DNA of 64,000 bases from contig NC_083597.1 of NCBI RefSeq assembly GCF_020882245.1, positions 24,406,652 through 24,470,651 of the forward strand, read 5' to 3'. The translations under genes and the position numbers were made by a program. Every line of letters starts with the position of its first letter. The stretch's first letter is position 1. Below, in pieces: positions 1-14,114 of this stretch. This DNA comes from Rhopalosiphum padi (lineage: Eukaryota; Arthropoda; Insecta; Hemiptera; Aphididae). The notes beneath the pieces were generated by a model that was not told the origin of the DNA, ran no database searches, and saw only the letters and a program-made list of their open reading frames with translations.

Positions 1-2555
1 TCTTCAATTTATAACACTCGGTATTAAATAGTTATCTCATTTTAATATGATTTATATAGTATGTTTGATTTAAGTGGATAAATATCAATTGGGTAAATAA
101 AATTCCAATACTATTTATTATCATAAAAAGTTAAGGTGACTTAAATAGTAGATTGCGTTAATCTAAATAGATATAACTGATATTTCATGGTTAATAAGGT
201 TTAATTTATATATAATTTTAATAAAATTATGTTTTTAATTAATAATAGATACAACATCATAGGTAAGAATGAATTGAGTATTGATCAAAATAGATGAAGT
301 CATACCATAAAATGATGGTAAGGTTATTAACAAATATTGTTGACGATTTATACTAATAAAATGTCGAAATTGTATATTCCAATAAATTCTAGAGTCATAT
401 ATCATAAAAAAAAAACCATAAATATATTATTATTACAATCTCCGTAAACAAAGAATTTTTTAATTTTTTAATAACTTTATTTAAAACCTTGATTATTTAC
501 TTAACCCCTTTTGTATTTTTTTCATGTATAATAGTCAATCTCAACTCCTTCTAAAAGATGAATAACGATAGACTCCAAAATTCCGAACACATTTATAAAT
601 ATTTAATACAAAAGCACCCCGTGACTGCTGACCGGACATGATCAAGCCTCTCTGCGACTCCCGTGACAGTCGAACATACTCACACCAAATGTTACAGATC
701 CCAAAGCATATATAAGCTCAAATTCTACACAACCTCTGTGAAATTTTTGTACCAAATTATAAAATCACCACGGCGTCTGTCAAGTTCAAGCAATAACTAT
801 ATACGTGTATCAATAGAGTCTATTATATTGTCTATTGAATAGAAATATAGATAACGCTAACGACACTGTTTTTATATCGGTATATTATAAACTTAAAAGA
901 ATACATATATTATATATTATTTACGACGATTAGGCGTACATTATAATATTGGTTCTGTCACGGTTCCATGTTATTTTACCATCATCAGACTTGTATACGT
1001 CGGTAATCGTCAAGACAGGTATACGGTGTAAAGAGCTCGTCACAACATCGCGTTGGTGGTATTCGTCTGTTTTCCTGGATGCACTGCAGTGGCACTGTAG
1101 TATAGAGATAATAATGGAAATACGCGGAACCGTAAAACGAGATATTCAAAAATCGTACTTCAAGCCGTGCACAAAGCAAGCAATATTACTGCCGAGGCAG
1201 CCGTAGAGCGGTTGTGGATGCATAAGTATAATAGTAGTGACACAGTCTTAGGCTGTTGTACACGTAACAGGGACGCTTTGTGTCGTTGGCGTCTGTACCC
1301 ATGTCAACTGAAGTTATTTCGGCTTTATCTGTGCATTGTCCTGGTTGGTATCTGCCGCTGTTCGGGTTGTTAGAGCGGATTGCAGCGCGAGCGCAGTATT
1401 ATAATATTTTATAGTTAAGGGTGGTTATCGACGAGTGGTGGGGCTGGAGGGTGTATCTTATACTCGGTGTGTATAATATGTAAATGTGTAAATGTATATA
1501 ATATGTGTGTGTATGTGTGTGGGGAATACCTCTGGAGAGGATTTCCTGCTGTGATAATTGGTCGTGTTTTGTTGTCTGCGCGTTTATCTCAGAATAATAA
1601 CTGTTACTCGGCAAAACGATGCTTACACGCCGAGTGACTGATTGATAACCTTGATAAAATATTACTATTATATTGTGTATTTGAACACAACGCGCTATCT
1701 TCTATTATACTATTCATAATTCCATGATGTGTATATAATGTATATACTATATATATATCATGGAACAATTATTATTAAAATATCTATACACCCACACACA
1801 CACAGTCACGCGCTCAACCTAACCATATTCATACTGTAGGGACGCGAGACGTCTTCTATACATTACCAGATAAAGCGACAACATGGCGTATCATCGGTTT
1901 AACATATTATGTATATGTACGACAATACGACATAATATTGTGCACATTCGAGTTGATTGCACCCTGTTACTGTGCATAGAAAAAGTTGTTTGTTGGCGTT
2001 TGCGTAGACGATAGATTTATAAAATACGCACTCATAACAATTCATAGAAATGCACTCGATTTGCGTGTTTTCAAGTTACCGAAGTTCGGCAAAATCCAAA
2101 CACGTGTAGGTGAAATTTAATCTGATGAAACTATATCATTATGGCTTTTAGATTCTTAGTAAAGCGATGAACATAATATTAATATTAACATTATTATGTG
2201 TAATTTTACTGTTACTTTGTGTTTATCTAAACTCTAAAGTGTATCCCTTTAAAGTTTAAATAGAAGAAAAAAATACTTAAATCTTCAACATTGTGAGAGA
2301 CTTCTGGCTAGAAAATAGAATCGCATTTTAAACAAAAATACGGGTAAACGTGAATATTTACGCAACACCGGTTTTCAACATAATCGATATTATTTTATTT
2401 TATATGGCTGTAATTCAAAAATAAATTACCGTAAATACTTGACATTTTTACCAAATATTTATATAACTATTTTCTAAAAATAATAATATTATAAATTCTT
2501 TGTAAGTATTTTTCGTTTTGTTTTTTGCATTCCTATAAACATTTGCCGATAAGTA
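1..2555. other. AT-rich noncoding stretch
   Basis: No gene is recognisable. The patch from about 600 to 1400 is less AT-rich and has several CpGs, but the open frames there overlap on both strands and have no recognisable domain. Short GT/CA runs occur near 1500-1525 and 1790-1803. The rest is ordinary AT-rich sequence. Confidence 0.5.
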
Positions 2556-2559
2556 AATA

Positions 2560-2860
2560 GGTAAACCGCTTATGACGCCGTAACCGATGTAATTCATGCA
2601 ATGTTTTTGGTAAAAAATAGTTCAATAAATTAACCTTTTACTAATAAAATCGTTAAGAACTTTAAAATATTAATAAATCATATTTTGTCCTGATAAAATA
2701 TATAGAGGTTGACATCGTTGTCGCTTAGAAACGTTTTTCGTATACAATGCTTTATAATTGTATTCAAATTGAACACATTCATTACTGTGATCTATTCAAT
2801 AATTAGGTAATAGTATAATACTATAACATATTATACAGAAAACCGAGTTTTTTCCTACCG
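2560..2860 (+). repeat. Dispersed repeat family B, copy 1
   Basis: Degenerate copy of a repeat also seen at about 6540-6830 (same strand) and 46750-47070 (opposite strand). The three share a core CGTTTTTCGTATA, here at 2732-2744. It is followed by an alignable stretch reading roughly 'aat.g.a...attg.attcaaat' and by a 'gtga' plus 'attcaa' block. Similar strings are common in pea aphid sequence as I recall it. The class is unknown: I see no coding capacity or terminal repeats, and the outer borders are approximate. Confidence 0.6.
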
Positions 2861-2864
2861 TTCG

Positions 2865-5800
2865 TTCAATTCGTTTTATCGGTATACTCATAGTTATTAA
2901 ACTGTAGTGAATTCGTTTTAAATACATGTATATAATATGAATATACATATATATATATATAATCCTGTATTCAATTATTTAAAACGATATCGGGGAGTAG
3001 TGCAGGTGAATACATACATAGGTATGTTATATGTGAGGAGGGGAGTCAGTTAAAAAACCTAACCTATATGCATAACAAATTGGCCATTTTGCTTTATCTA
3101 TTCATAATGCCCAAAAAAGGTTATTCTAGTGAAAAAAACAATACTTTTAGGTGAAACTCAAGTACTCAAGTTTCCTCATAATCAAATGCTAAGTGACGCT
3201 AATGTTTATATTGTAATGGAATATATTATTATTGTACTATATCAAATCTTTATATTTCCATTATGTATAGGTATCGTGTATCATGTATTATTATAATGAG
3301 TTAACTTATAAAGATGAATAATATTATATTTTCAAACTTTTTCTAAAACGTATTATTTCGTAATATTATGTCATAACGAAAAAAAAAGACCATGGGGGTT
3401 CTGACCCCTAACCATGACGCCCCTATTATACAAGTATAGCCCCTGTGTCAAACTACCGTGACAGAAAAACTAGTCGGTAAAGAAAAACAAATATATGTAT
3501 GGCATTAACCATTGGTCTCACAAGAAAGTTAGTATCTTAAGTAATTTAATAATATGCTAGAAATTTTCCGGACTTTCTTTCTTCTGTTCATTTATCGATA
3601 ATTTAACGACGCTAATATTTTTACCATCGGTCTTTTTCATACACTGTATATACGTAGCATACGCGCAACGAGGGAAAGTTTGCAAAGTCCATTACAGTAT
3701 TATCGCATCTCTTCTGTCACGGGGAAAATGATAGATCAGCTGCTGGTTGTTCCGTGCACTAAATGGTGCAAAATTTCCGGCTACGATCACCCTTAATGAT
3801 TTCTCATTTTTTTACTACTTCTTTTTCAACGCTATCGATCTTCCAACACCGTATTTACCCACTGAACAAGCTGTTTGAGGAAAAAATATATAAACATCAA
3901 AACAACTTTTGAACTCTTAAAATACCGTACTATATTATGAACACGTGATCGCTGTAGATACTTAAAGGTTTGTAATACGTTTAAATATTAATTAAAAACG
4001 CAACTAAGAATTTTTCGAACTTACTTGTTTAAATTTGTTATTTTAACTATGATATTTTTAAAAATATCAACGATTCAATAACAATAAAAATTAAATGTAT
4101 AATTTTGTAATATTTGTAAAATTATTTGTAATATCATAAATTAGGTATATCTATTTACACGATTATGATGAAAAATTATTAATAAATAACGTTGAAGATA
4201 CAAGATCTATTGAGTTCGAATGATTCAATTATATTTTATAAGTATTCTAGGGTTAAGAAAGTTTTTGATTTTTTTTTTTTAAATTATTATTATGAATACA
4301 AAATTTAAAACATTAAAATTTAAAATTGTCTTAAGTTGCCATATTATAATATGTACGTAATATATTGTATATGAATCTGCTCTAACTCAAAACGTTTTCA
4401 GAGTAATCTCTATGCTCTTAAAACCACGAAAAAAGCTACAGCCCAAACTGCTGGCGTAGAAACGTTAACTGCAGTTATACCTTTCTACCTAAATGAGTGG
4501 AAACAAACATATTATATCTTATGGCGTACATTGTAACTTTTAGCCGACGCGTGGCTGCAATACATACGACGACTTCAGAGTTCAGTTCAGTGGTATCGTT
4601 TTGTTCTTTTGTTTCAACCAAACGCATAGTTTGAAATAATTTCGAGTAGGACTTGTTATTTTCGGGCGTAGGTTACTGCTGTCGTCCGGTGACGGATAAC
4701 GACCGCCGAGTACAACAACAATAATATCTTATACCTATTACTATTATTATTATTGTGTGCCCAAAATCTGTGACAAAAACGACTGGCCGGTGCCCGGGAC
4801 TCTGTCGGTTCCGCTAAAATAGAAATAATGCGACTGGCGACGACGGTCGCTTTTATTTTTAATAATGTTAATAATAGACGCGTTTTATATAATACAACGA
4901 GGGCAACCGTACGGCAGACAATGGTTTGTTTTTTATTTTATTATTTTCCCGATGACGGTTTTTGGAGTTCATAAAATCAAAAATAAAACTCGTTTATCAA
5001 CAATCACATAATGAATAGTGACATAACTAGTGGTCTTTCATTTTTGGTCGACTATGCACTCGGAAAATCGAACGTACAATAATATAGGTGAAAGATAAAT
5101 CACTTAAACGTCCTAAACATTTATATTTTTATCATTAATCTATAGCAATGTTTGCTGATATATTAAGTATAATTTAAAATTTTTAAAACAATTAAAATAT
5201 ATTTTGTAATAAAGTGGCAATGGATTTTACTTTTTCTGAGTAATGCTTTCAAAACTATTTGAAACCTTTTTGTCTGGTTTTATACATCAGTGTTTTCCAA
5301 TACCTATTAAATCAGTATTCATCACTTGCCTTAAACAAATTAAGTTTTAATCAAAATGAACGCTGTGGATGGGCTTTGAAAAACTTCATCGGAGTTGATG
5401 ATTATTTTTATAATATACTTTATAGAAGACGAGACTTATCTCATTATGGGCTGGTCTATAGAAAACTAAACAAATGAAAACCAGAAATCGATTCGAGTGT
5501 GTGAAAATTCAAAATTTGGCAGGTACACAAATATTATGGACTGTTACTTTCGTTAACATAATATTTGATTTAATGAGATAATAATAGCGTCTCGATGTCA
5601 AACATCATTCCTAAGAGATATAGATGTGTTTATCATAATATCATATCAACGCGTATTGAATAATATGCGATGCCTGCTTACAATAAGTAAATCATTAAAT
5701 TTCGTAGTTGCAACTCTATTAACAAATTAATCTTTGGAACATTTGATTAAAAGGAAATACGGAATTTGTCCTCAGGTCAAAATAATGTGTGCGATTTGGT

Positions 5801-6015
5801 TCTTGATCAAAATTACTTAACATTATACAACTTTTTTTATTGGTTCCAATACATTAAAATACGTTAACAATATCAACTATATCTAGGTATTCTAGAAACT
5901 CTGTATGTTTGTGAAAAACGGAAAGGAAACTGCTGTCGGTTGAACATAGTTGAAAAAGTAATTTAACTGTTGTATTATTAAAATTAAATGTCATTGAAAC
6001 CAATTTATATGTTAC
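2865..6015. other. AT-rich noncoding stretch with a CpG-containing patch
   Basis: No gene is recognisable. At 3385-3430 there is a short C/G-run segment (GGGGGTTCTGACCCCTAACC) like the edge of an old repeat. A higher-complexity patch at 4380-4990 is described separately. A 72-codon frame at 5259-5477 has no motif I recognise. Confidence 0.5.
4380..4990 (+). promoter_or_regulatory. CpG-containing patch, possible promoter
   Basis: This patch is clearly richer in CG dinucleotides than its surroundings. It contains two adjacent arthropod initiator-like TCAGT motifs around 4581-4592 (TTCAGTTCAGTGG). A 49-codon frame opens with ATG at 4828, but its product has no recognisable domain. Strand and function are inferred from motif and composition only; it could equally be a conserved noncoding element or chance. 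Confidence 0.22.
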
Positions 6016-6019
6016 TTAT

Positions 6020-6150
6020 TTACGAGGCGATCCATTAAGGTACTCATTATTTCAGAAAACGATGTTTTTGAAAATATTTCTTTTGTACAATTTTAAGTCG
6101 TTACAAAACAACAGTTTTGGAAAAAATAAATTTTTACTATATTTTTTTTT
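6020..6150 (+). repeat. Dispersed repeat family C, copy 1
   Basis: Begins near a phrase resembling 'GATCCATTAA...ACTCATTATTTCAGAAAAC' and includes TTTTTGAAAATATTTCTTTT at 6065-6084. The same 20 bases occur at 35705-35724, and in reverse complement at 36211-36230. The flanking sequence also aligns ('acaattttaagt' against 'ataattttaagt'). A T-run follows. No coding capacity or element ends are seen. Confidence 0.6.
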
Positions 6151-6539
6151 TTTTTTTTTGTAACAAAGTTATTAAAAAACTCACTTGAAAGCTTGAAAAT
6201 TTAATGCAAGGTTTCTAAAACTTGTTATTATAGCTAATTTAAAATAGCAAAGATAAATAGGCACGATTTTTTTTTATAAGCATCTGAAATTCAAAATTGG
6301 ATGAAATTGTGTACTTTAACATAGTTTAACAATTTTAGTTATATATTGTTGTAATTTTTAAAATTAATAATCACCGATACTAAGACATTTTAAAATACAT
6401 TATAAATTTTACATAATGACATTTTCAAACTATGTATATTAATATCTATTAATACAATAAATTGGTATTTATTTCAAAAGTCAATAACAATATTATTAAA
6501 TAGTACAAAATATATATTGCTATAATAATTACGAGTAAT

Positions 6540-6830
6540 AATATCATAAGTCATAAACGCAATAATGTCGGTAAAAACTAAATCAAGCTAACATAATACT
6601 AATAGTTAGATAAATTACTTTAACAACAATATTAAAAAACATATCATCATAAAAATATATAAATAGTGATATTATAGGCTGACAGATCGTCTCCGTTCAG
6701 AACCGTTTTTCGTATATAATGATAAACCATTGAATTAAAATTTAACACTTCCATATCAGTGACCCATTCAATATCTACTATACGTCTATACAGCTGAGTG
6801 GTACTGACTTGCCAACCATTTGTATTTTAA
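6540..6830 (+). repeat. Dispersed repeat family B, copy 2
   Basis: Better-preserved copy of family B. The core CGTTTTTCGTATA is at 6704-6716, preceded by 'gacagatcgtctccgttcag' and followed by blocks that align to the reverse complement of 46750-47070. The alignment runs left through a 'gataaattactttaa' block, so the repeat unit is at least 250 bp. Confidence 0.65.
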
Positions 6831-6834
6831 GGTT

Positions 6835-9800
6835 TTAAATAGTGTTTAAATAGTTATAATGGCGTTAAAAGTATAGAAGACAAATATTTCTCTGCCATAA
6901 AGTCAAACTATACGAGTAATATCGTAATAATATCGTATTATTGCATATATCTTTCGGTACGATGATTTCTGATAACACAAATAGCTCAAAGTACTACAAT
7001 TTGGCAATAAGAGTTCCCAATAGGTAGATAATAAAAACTGTTTTTTTTTTATATTTCTCAAACTATAGTTTATAAGGCTGAGACACATCAAACATATTAT
7101 GACCTATTCAATATAATGGACATTAGTATATGTGTGTGTGACGGGTACGATTACCTTTAGTGTGCGTGCCCATAATTACCCATAATTTCAATTAGGGTAC
7201 CTATACCTTAATAATACATTTACGTGCATTATTACTTCCCGGTATGTAAATGAATAAGTCCTTAGCAAATTTCTGTAAATATGCATTGTAAGTGGACGAA
7301 ATTGACGAGCAAAACTAAAGAGTGGTAGTGATGACTGGTGAAATGGATGAGTGTAATGGATAATTATGTGTGTGTGTAAACTGAAAAATAAAATATTAGC
7401 TCAAGAATTCTGGTATATTGACGTTTTATATAACTAACAAAATTTATAAATTAAATATGATATTATGCGTATAACCTTTTTTGATCAACAGTTACAAAAT
7501 CAACACTGTCGCTAATATTATAACAAATCAAATGAAACAAATAATTACTGAAATACACAAAACAGTTAAAATTTCAAATAATTACTTATAACTTATCAAT
7601 AATTATAATGCAACAGAAACTGGCTAAGTTATCATTTATACCACGCGTTACCCAAAGTTATCATCTACCATGTGTTTTGTGTTGTACACTTGTACCTTGT
7701 AGCCATCATCCGTCAGGAATTCAGGACAAACGTTGTAATTATGATAAATATTACTTGTCTTATTATTCTAAGCAACATTATTATTTTATGTAAATCCCCC
7801 TTTTTATTGTACCCAAATAACTGATTAGCACTTCAATTAATTGTTGTTATATTTATTTTTAAATGTAAAAAAAAAATTCCAAAATACAAAAATCTGAATA
7901 CTATATAATAACTCAAAAGCTATAATTATTTCAGTTCACACATAAAATCCACTTAAATTTTACCAAAGGTGGATTTTCTAATTATTACATCTATAATGTA
8001 CCTATGTCTATAATAACCATGTTAAATTCTACTTTCTGATTCAGGTGTTTCATATACTTACTTAACGGAAATCAAATAATATTATAATATAATAATATAT
8101 AGATCCGAATAAAACGGAAACTGTTAGTTGAAAGGTTTATCTAACGTAGACACGGGAAATTGTTAGCTCTTGTTTCCATTGTGCAATTTATAGCTTACAC
8201 ATTTTAACAAGTTCACTTATGTCCTACTGCAGTAACAAATGGATTCGTTAAAATAACAACGTGATTTGGCTTCCTTATGTAACCACACTTATAAATTGTA
8301 AAATTCAGTTACATAAGTGCTGTGCCATAATTTTTTTAATAAACTTTTTATAAATAAAGAAAAACAAAATAAACAACGTGAGATAATTTAATTTATTATA
8401 AACAATTCAATATTGGGTAACAAAACAAACAAAAACGATATAGTTATTATTGACGACGATATCAAATATTAAAACGCATTGAAATAGATCTTAGAATAAA
8501 AGGATGGTGTGCGTTTGAAAGGGTACAAGTCATTAATATTAATTATGACCATTTTCGTGCTATAGAAAATAAATATATTAATTAATAATAAGACAAGTAT
8601 GCGTTTATTTATATTAAATATTATGAAAGTGAATGGGAAAATGTAAAATTATTATTTTTAAGTGTTATTGAAATTCTCGAGAGTTATAAATTAAATGTTA
8701 ATAGGCGACTACTATTTCGAGTCTTCAATTTACATTTAATAGTAATTAACTTATGTGTATAAAAAATTAATATTTAGTATAGAAGACGTATTTATTTTTA
8801 TTTTTTTGTACCTATACAATAATTCTCTTGTAATGCCAGCAAGAGCGAGCTATTGTTTTATTTTGCACACATATTGCTCATATGCATTGAAATCTTAAAT
8901 ACTAAAACACAGTGTAGAATCAGCCTTTATAGGCTGTTCAATATGTATGGAACCGTGAAATTGAAAATACTTCCATACATTCATAATGCAAATTGTTCTT
9001 GTACTTGCGTTCATACATATTAAACATACGATATTGACGTTAAAGATTTTCATTTTTTTTCTCTCTAATTTGTCATTTTAAATATTTTCCTACCCAATAG
9101 GACAAACTATAATATTATATTGAACCATTATATTTTTATTCTTCCAAAATTAAATGACAAACAAAATAAAGTCACAAATCAACTAAACACCAATCAAACC
9201 TAAATAATATTTAATCATTTTTAAATCATATCGTAACTACAATTCTGTCAGGGTCAAATGGATCTCATTTACTGAAATTAGTCTCGCGGGAATTTAGATT
9301 TGGGAGATTTTTGTTTATTTATTTTTTTATTATTTTGTAGGTTAAGGCAATTATTAAACATTATATCTTTTAAAATCGAAAATTACCATCGGTCATTAAT
9401 CATAATATATTATTTTATATACTACCTATTTTGTAGAATCCAATAGTAAACCTTGTAATTTTTTTTTTTATCAAAGACAAATAAAAGTTTATACATTTGA
9501 GGAACTATATTAAAAGTGCAAAATTTACATAATTATTCAATCAACTGTTTATTTTATAAACTGCATTGAATCATCTCAGAAGGTGTATAATGTGCATTTA
9601 TTATTAACAAACTTAAACAACGACGAAGAATGCTATTTTTAAAATTAATATACTTTCGGTTTCGTATTTTCTAAAAAAAATCAGATTGTATAATAGCAGT
9701 ATATCATATCAAACAATATGATATTCCATGATAAAAATACCCTCTAAATACGACCAACTTACCGTTAATAAAGGCACTAAAAACTTGTTTATTTGAATAT

Positions 9801-12800
9801 TACGATTCAACAATTTTATCCATAATATTAAAGTAGATTTACCTTAAGTGTTTTTCTTCTAATTATTTATTACTTACCAGTTACCATAGTATATAATAGC
9901 ATTTTTTTTAATGGTGTAAGTTGTTTGTAATATTACATTGTGTCAAATAGGTACCAAAATAATAATATAACTGTTTGCTTGTTTGTTTTGTTATATTATG
10001 TATACATTTATTTACAAAATAAAATTATTATCATCCTGTTTATGGTGACATGGTCTATAACTGAGAATGAAATTAAATTGCTAGTAAGTATTTAAAAATC
10101 CAGATGTGATTATTTCTGTTTATTGGGTCAATTACTCAATTAGAAATTAATCAATTACCTAAAAATTCATTCATCTAAAAATTGAACTAAGCAATTACTT
10201 TAATATCGTAAAAATATATAAAAAAAAAACAAAACAAATATAATATGAGGTATGCTAAATGTCATACAGAGCTCAACAATTTATTGCTATTCTGTCATAC
10301 TTGTGTGAATAGAATGAATTGTTAAATGTGTTCAATTTTTTTTTTTTTTTAGCAACATTCATTATTTTCATTTTGATATTATATGTTTTATCTTCAACAT
10401 GTATAAAAAATATTATTTGAAAAACATGAGGACTGATATTTCTTTTTCTCCTCCAAAAAGTTCTAACCTTTTTATTATATAAGTTATAAGCCAGTTTTCC
10501 ACAGTAAGCGAAACAAACAAGAGAGGTTACTCAAGCGGAATTTCCCGATTGCTTTTGAATTGTGCACACGCCTGTCGAATGAAAATCTCTGATGATGAAA
10601 ATGAAAGGGTTTTGTCAGCTGGGTAGACTCCTTTTTTAATGTTTCACACCGTCATACATAACGGTTGAGTATCGATATTTATAACCTTGTATAACCTTAA
10701 AAATGTTTAATTTATTTTTTAGATAAAAAAAAAATTCAAATTAATAATCACTTCGAAAAACAAATTATTAAAACTTCAAATAAACTAAAAAAAAGTACCT
10801 TATAAATAATAAACTTATATGAATGTTAGTTTCTATCTACTACATTATTAATTGTACTCTATTATTTAACATACACTGACATCAGCGTAATTGTTTATTG
10901 AATTAAATTCTATAGTGTTCAAAACGTATTTTTATATTTAACTTAAATTATTAAATGTTTTCTCTGTTTTAATTGTACTATAACATTATACAGTAATCAC
11001 TAATCATGGTGTTTTGTGTACGTAAACAGGATTTAATTCATATACAAGAACATAAAATGATTGTAAATAATTAAGTAATATCAATGTTGACAACATTTTA
11101 GATGACACAATATTTATGATAAATAAGAGTAGGGTTACATCCTCGTCAGATAATGATCAGTATAAAATAATATATACCCCTAAAAGGGGCGATTTAGTTC
11201 AATTGACCTGGTTCAAACTACCAGAATTAAATTTGTATTTCGATAGACTGTTAACACTTCAAAAATCAAAACCTTAATCTCTCCCGAAGTTCATCAATAT
11301 AACAACTTGACTTAAACAAGTAAAAAATAAATAAAAAAAATAGTTATAAATTAATAACTTTTGTAAACTAATTTGGACGTATCTTTTTCTTATTCATAAA
11401 AATAATAATAATTTGTATTATATTATTTAACTTGGCTTATTACCCAACATGTCAATTAATCGTTTGTTATTTGTTATTAAAATAAAATATAATAAGTACC
11501 TTGCTTAACTTCATCGATCTATGCTTAAAAACCATTTTGTCAAATGTTCGAATAATGAAAAATGCTCAAATATAATTTATGGAATTCTATTTTTTATTTT
11601 ATATTTATTTATTTTTTTGTTGCTGTTGATTCATTTCAAATATATACAGACCATCATGTTTATATTATGATTGTAATTTATTATACAATCGGTCTTGTAT
11701 AGGTACCTAATTTAGTAAATCGTGTATTCATTAATAAAAAATAAACACTAAAAACAAATGTTTTATGATATTTATACTAAAAAATATAGATAGGTTTTAT
11801 TAGTAATAAATCGCTTTTAATTGAAATATGTGTCCATTGGTATAAGAGTGACTAGAAATATGAAACTTATTTTCAATCGTTATATTTTAACGTCAATTTT
11901 TTAAGCCTGTTGTCTAATTTAATTGATATCAATAAATTATTATTATTAATTATTATATACCTATTATATTTTTGTTGTAAATATATCAAATTTATGTCAT
12001 ATTACATTTATATGAATATTGTGAAGAAATGGAAATTGATTTTGTTATAAATTATGAATGTATTTACGATTCAATGATAACTAAATACATAAATAATATT
12101 TAGGTTAACATTATACATGGAATACAATACCTATTAAGCAATAAAACAAGTTAATATTTCAGAAAAAATAAAACACTATAATACTACAATTAATTTTGTA
12201 ACCATGTAGGTAACTTAATAACTGTATAGGCACATCATAAATACATGCCAGTCGACTTATACAATTTTATTAGAAATGAATGATCTTCAATAATTATTAT
12301 TTGGAACGAATCGATATTAAAAACATTTCAGTCAATAGGTTTCATTACTTTATTTTCAGAGTTTTATATACGTTGTAGTATTTTTATTGCGAATAAACAT
12401 TAAAAATAACATTATTTATAACTGTACATTTCCATGTAATAATATAATTTTTTATTTAAAATTTAAATAAATTATAAAACATCGCATGTAGGTATATTGA
12501 TCGATTACGGATAGCTAATATAAAAATACAAAGAAATAATTAAATTAATGAAAAACATAACGAAAATGATAATGTGATGGTCGAATTTAAATTAAAATGT
12601 TTTTTCACTGATATACGTATTATCGCTATAAAAATCGATTTGTAATTTAAACTAAAAAGTATTTAATACTTCAAAAGTAAAATAATTTACAAAGTAATAT
12701 TGTACTGTGGCTCACATATTATACGCGAATTCCCTGCAAATCTGCAATCCTGCAGATTACATCCACTCAGTGGCTTCCATGCATATAAACCCGTCATTTG

Positions 12801-13855
12801 CATTTGGCATCTGCGCGTATTACTCGAATTGACGATTTCCCGAGACACAGAGGTGCGAACAACAGACATATCCAGATCGATATTTTCTATTAGGCGTACG
12901 AAAATGCGAAATTAATTCAAGCGGATCACTAATTCGAATACGAATACTGAAATGTCATAATTTAGAAACAGTTCTCGCTCGTCTCCCCACTCCACCGCGT
13001 CACACGCCACTATACGTTCACACGACTTGTGTTCGATCTGATATTATACTCGTACACATTTATACATAATATTATTATACATATTATATGTGTGTATACC
13101 GATAGTATATTATTATTATCGTTATAAATTATTGTAATATCAGGTATACGCTGCGTCGATGCGGCGACGTGTTAAACGGAGCGAAGGGTTTGTTGATGTC
13201 TACATTATTATTATATATTATAGCAAATATTCGTTGATGAATTAACTGTGCTCTATTGTTATTATAATATTATCTAATGTGTGGTATATACAGTGGGTAT
13301 ATCGGTCTGGTATGGCTATACTTACCAGAGCTATACACGTTCAAATAGATACCAATACGATATAATTTAATAATATCTAATAAGAAGAAATCTGATACTG
13401 AACAATATGTTATTATGTACCGTAGGGGTTTAATGTATCTGTATTAATACTACGAACCATATGACGAGACAGCGTGATAGAGTGGGGGGTGATGGCTACA
13501 GGGAGTTATTTTGTAATAAACTAATAACTAATAACATCCAATATTCAAATAGTCGATACCGGTATATGAATATATATATATATAAGTACATGTATACGTA
13601 ATATGATTACTATGATGGACACATTTCCTTCGATATGATGAGGGCATCTCTAATCGTGTTCGTCTGTTTAATAGTATAACACTTAATATATTTTATCGAT
13701 ACAATTACGCAGGTACTTACAACAGTGAGTTACTCACCGCCTATAAACTCAGCAGATACGTGATTATCGGCAAAGAGCAGGCTGATAGTATAAACTCCGT
13801 AAGATACGACTACAGTAGTCAATAATCAATAATAAATTGATTTCAAATCTGTAAG
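6835..13855. other. AT-rich noncoding stretch
   Basis: No gene, RNA gene or complete mobile element is recognisable in these 7 kb. The piece at 10490-10680 and the piece at 12700-13060 are less AT-rich. The second carries overlapping frames on both strands (12687-12915) with no domain. Short (TA)n runs occur, for example at 13570-13582. Confidence 0.5.
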
Positions 13856-13859
13856 CATA

Positions 13860-14110
13860 TTTTAGATTCTGAGCGGAGCGATAAATGTATTGATTTTACA
13901 AAGACGTGTTGATTTTTTTTTTATCTGTTGTCACCTTTTGGAGCAATAAAAAAAAATACTTAGATTTTAAACTTTAAGAGTGGTTTCTGGTAGTGATTTG
14001 GTAATTGGTTGGAACTAGTTTCAGGTACTTAAGAAGTCATGATTAACACATAATTTCCATAAATTTTCATTTTTAGGAGAACCAAGTTATAGCAATTAAA
14101 AAAAATATCA
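13860..14110 (+). repeat. Dispersed repeat family A, copy 1
   Basis: Starts with TTTAGATTCTGAGCGGAGCG. The 26 bases at 13875-13900 are identical, in reverse complement, to 48199-48224. The following blocks ('tctgttgtcacctttt.gagca', 'gtggtttctg') align with the reverse complement of about 20460-20625. As I recall it, the opening phrase is frequent in aphid genomes. Element class and right border are unknown. Confidence 0.65.
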
Positions 14111-14114
14111 GAAG

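Noticed and set aside
949..1614. Frames of 64-85 codons on both strands
   Set aside because: Overlapping antisense frames without domain, splice context or conservation clue.
12687..12915. Antisense pair of 60-71-codon frames
   Set aside because: Mutual shadows in a less AT-rich patch; no recognisable motif.
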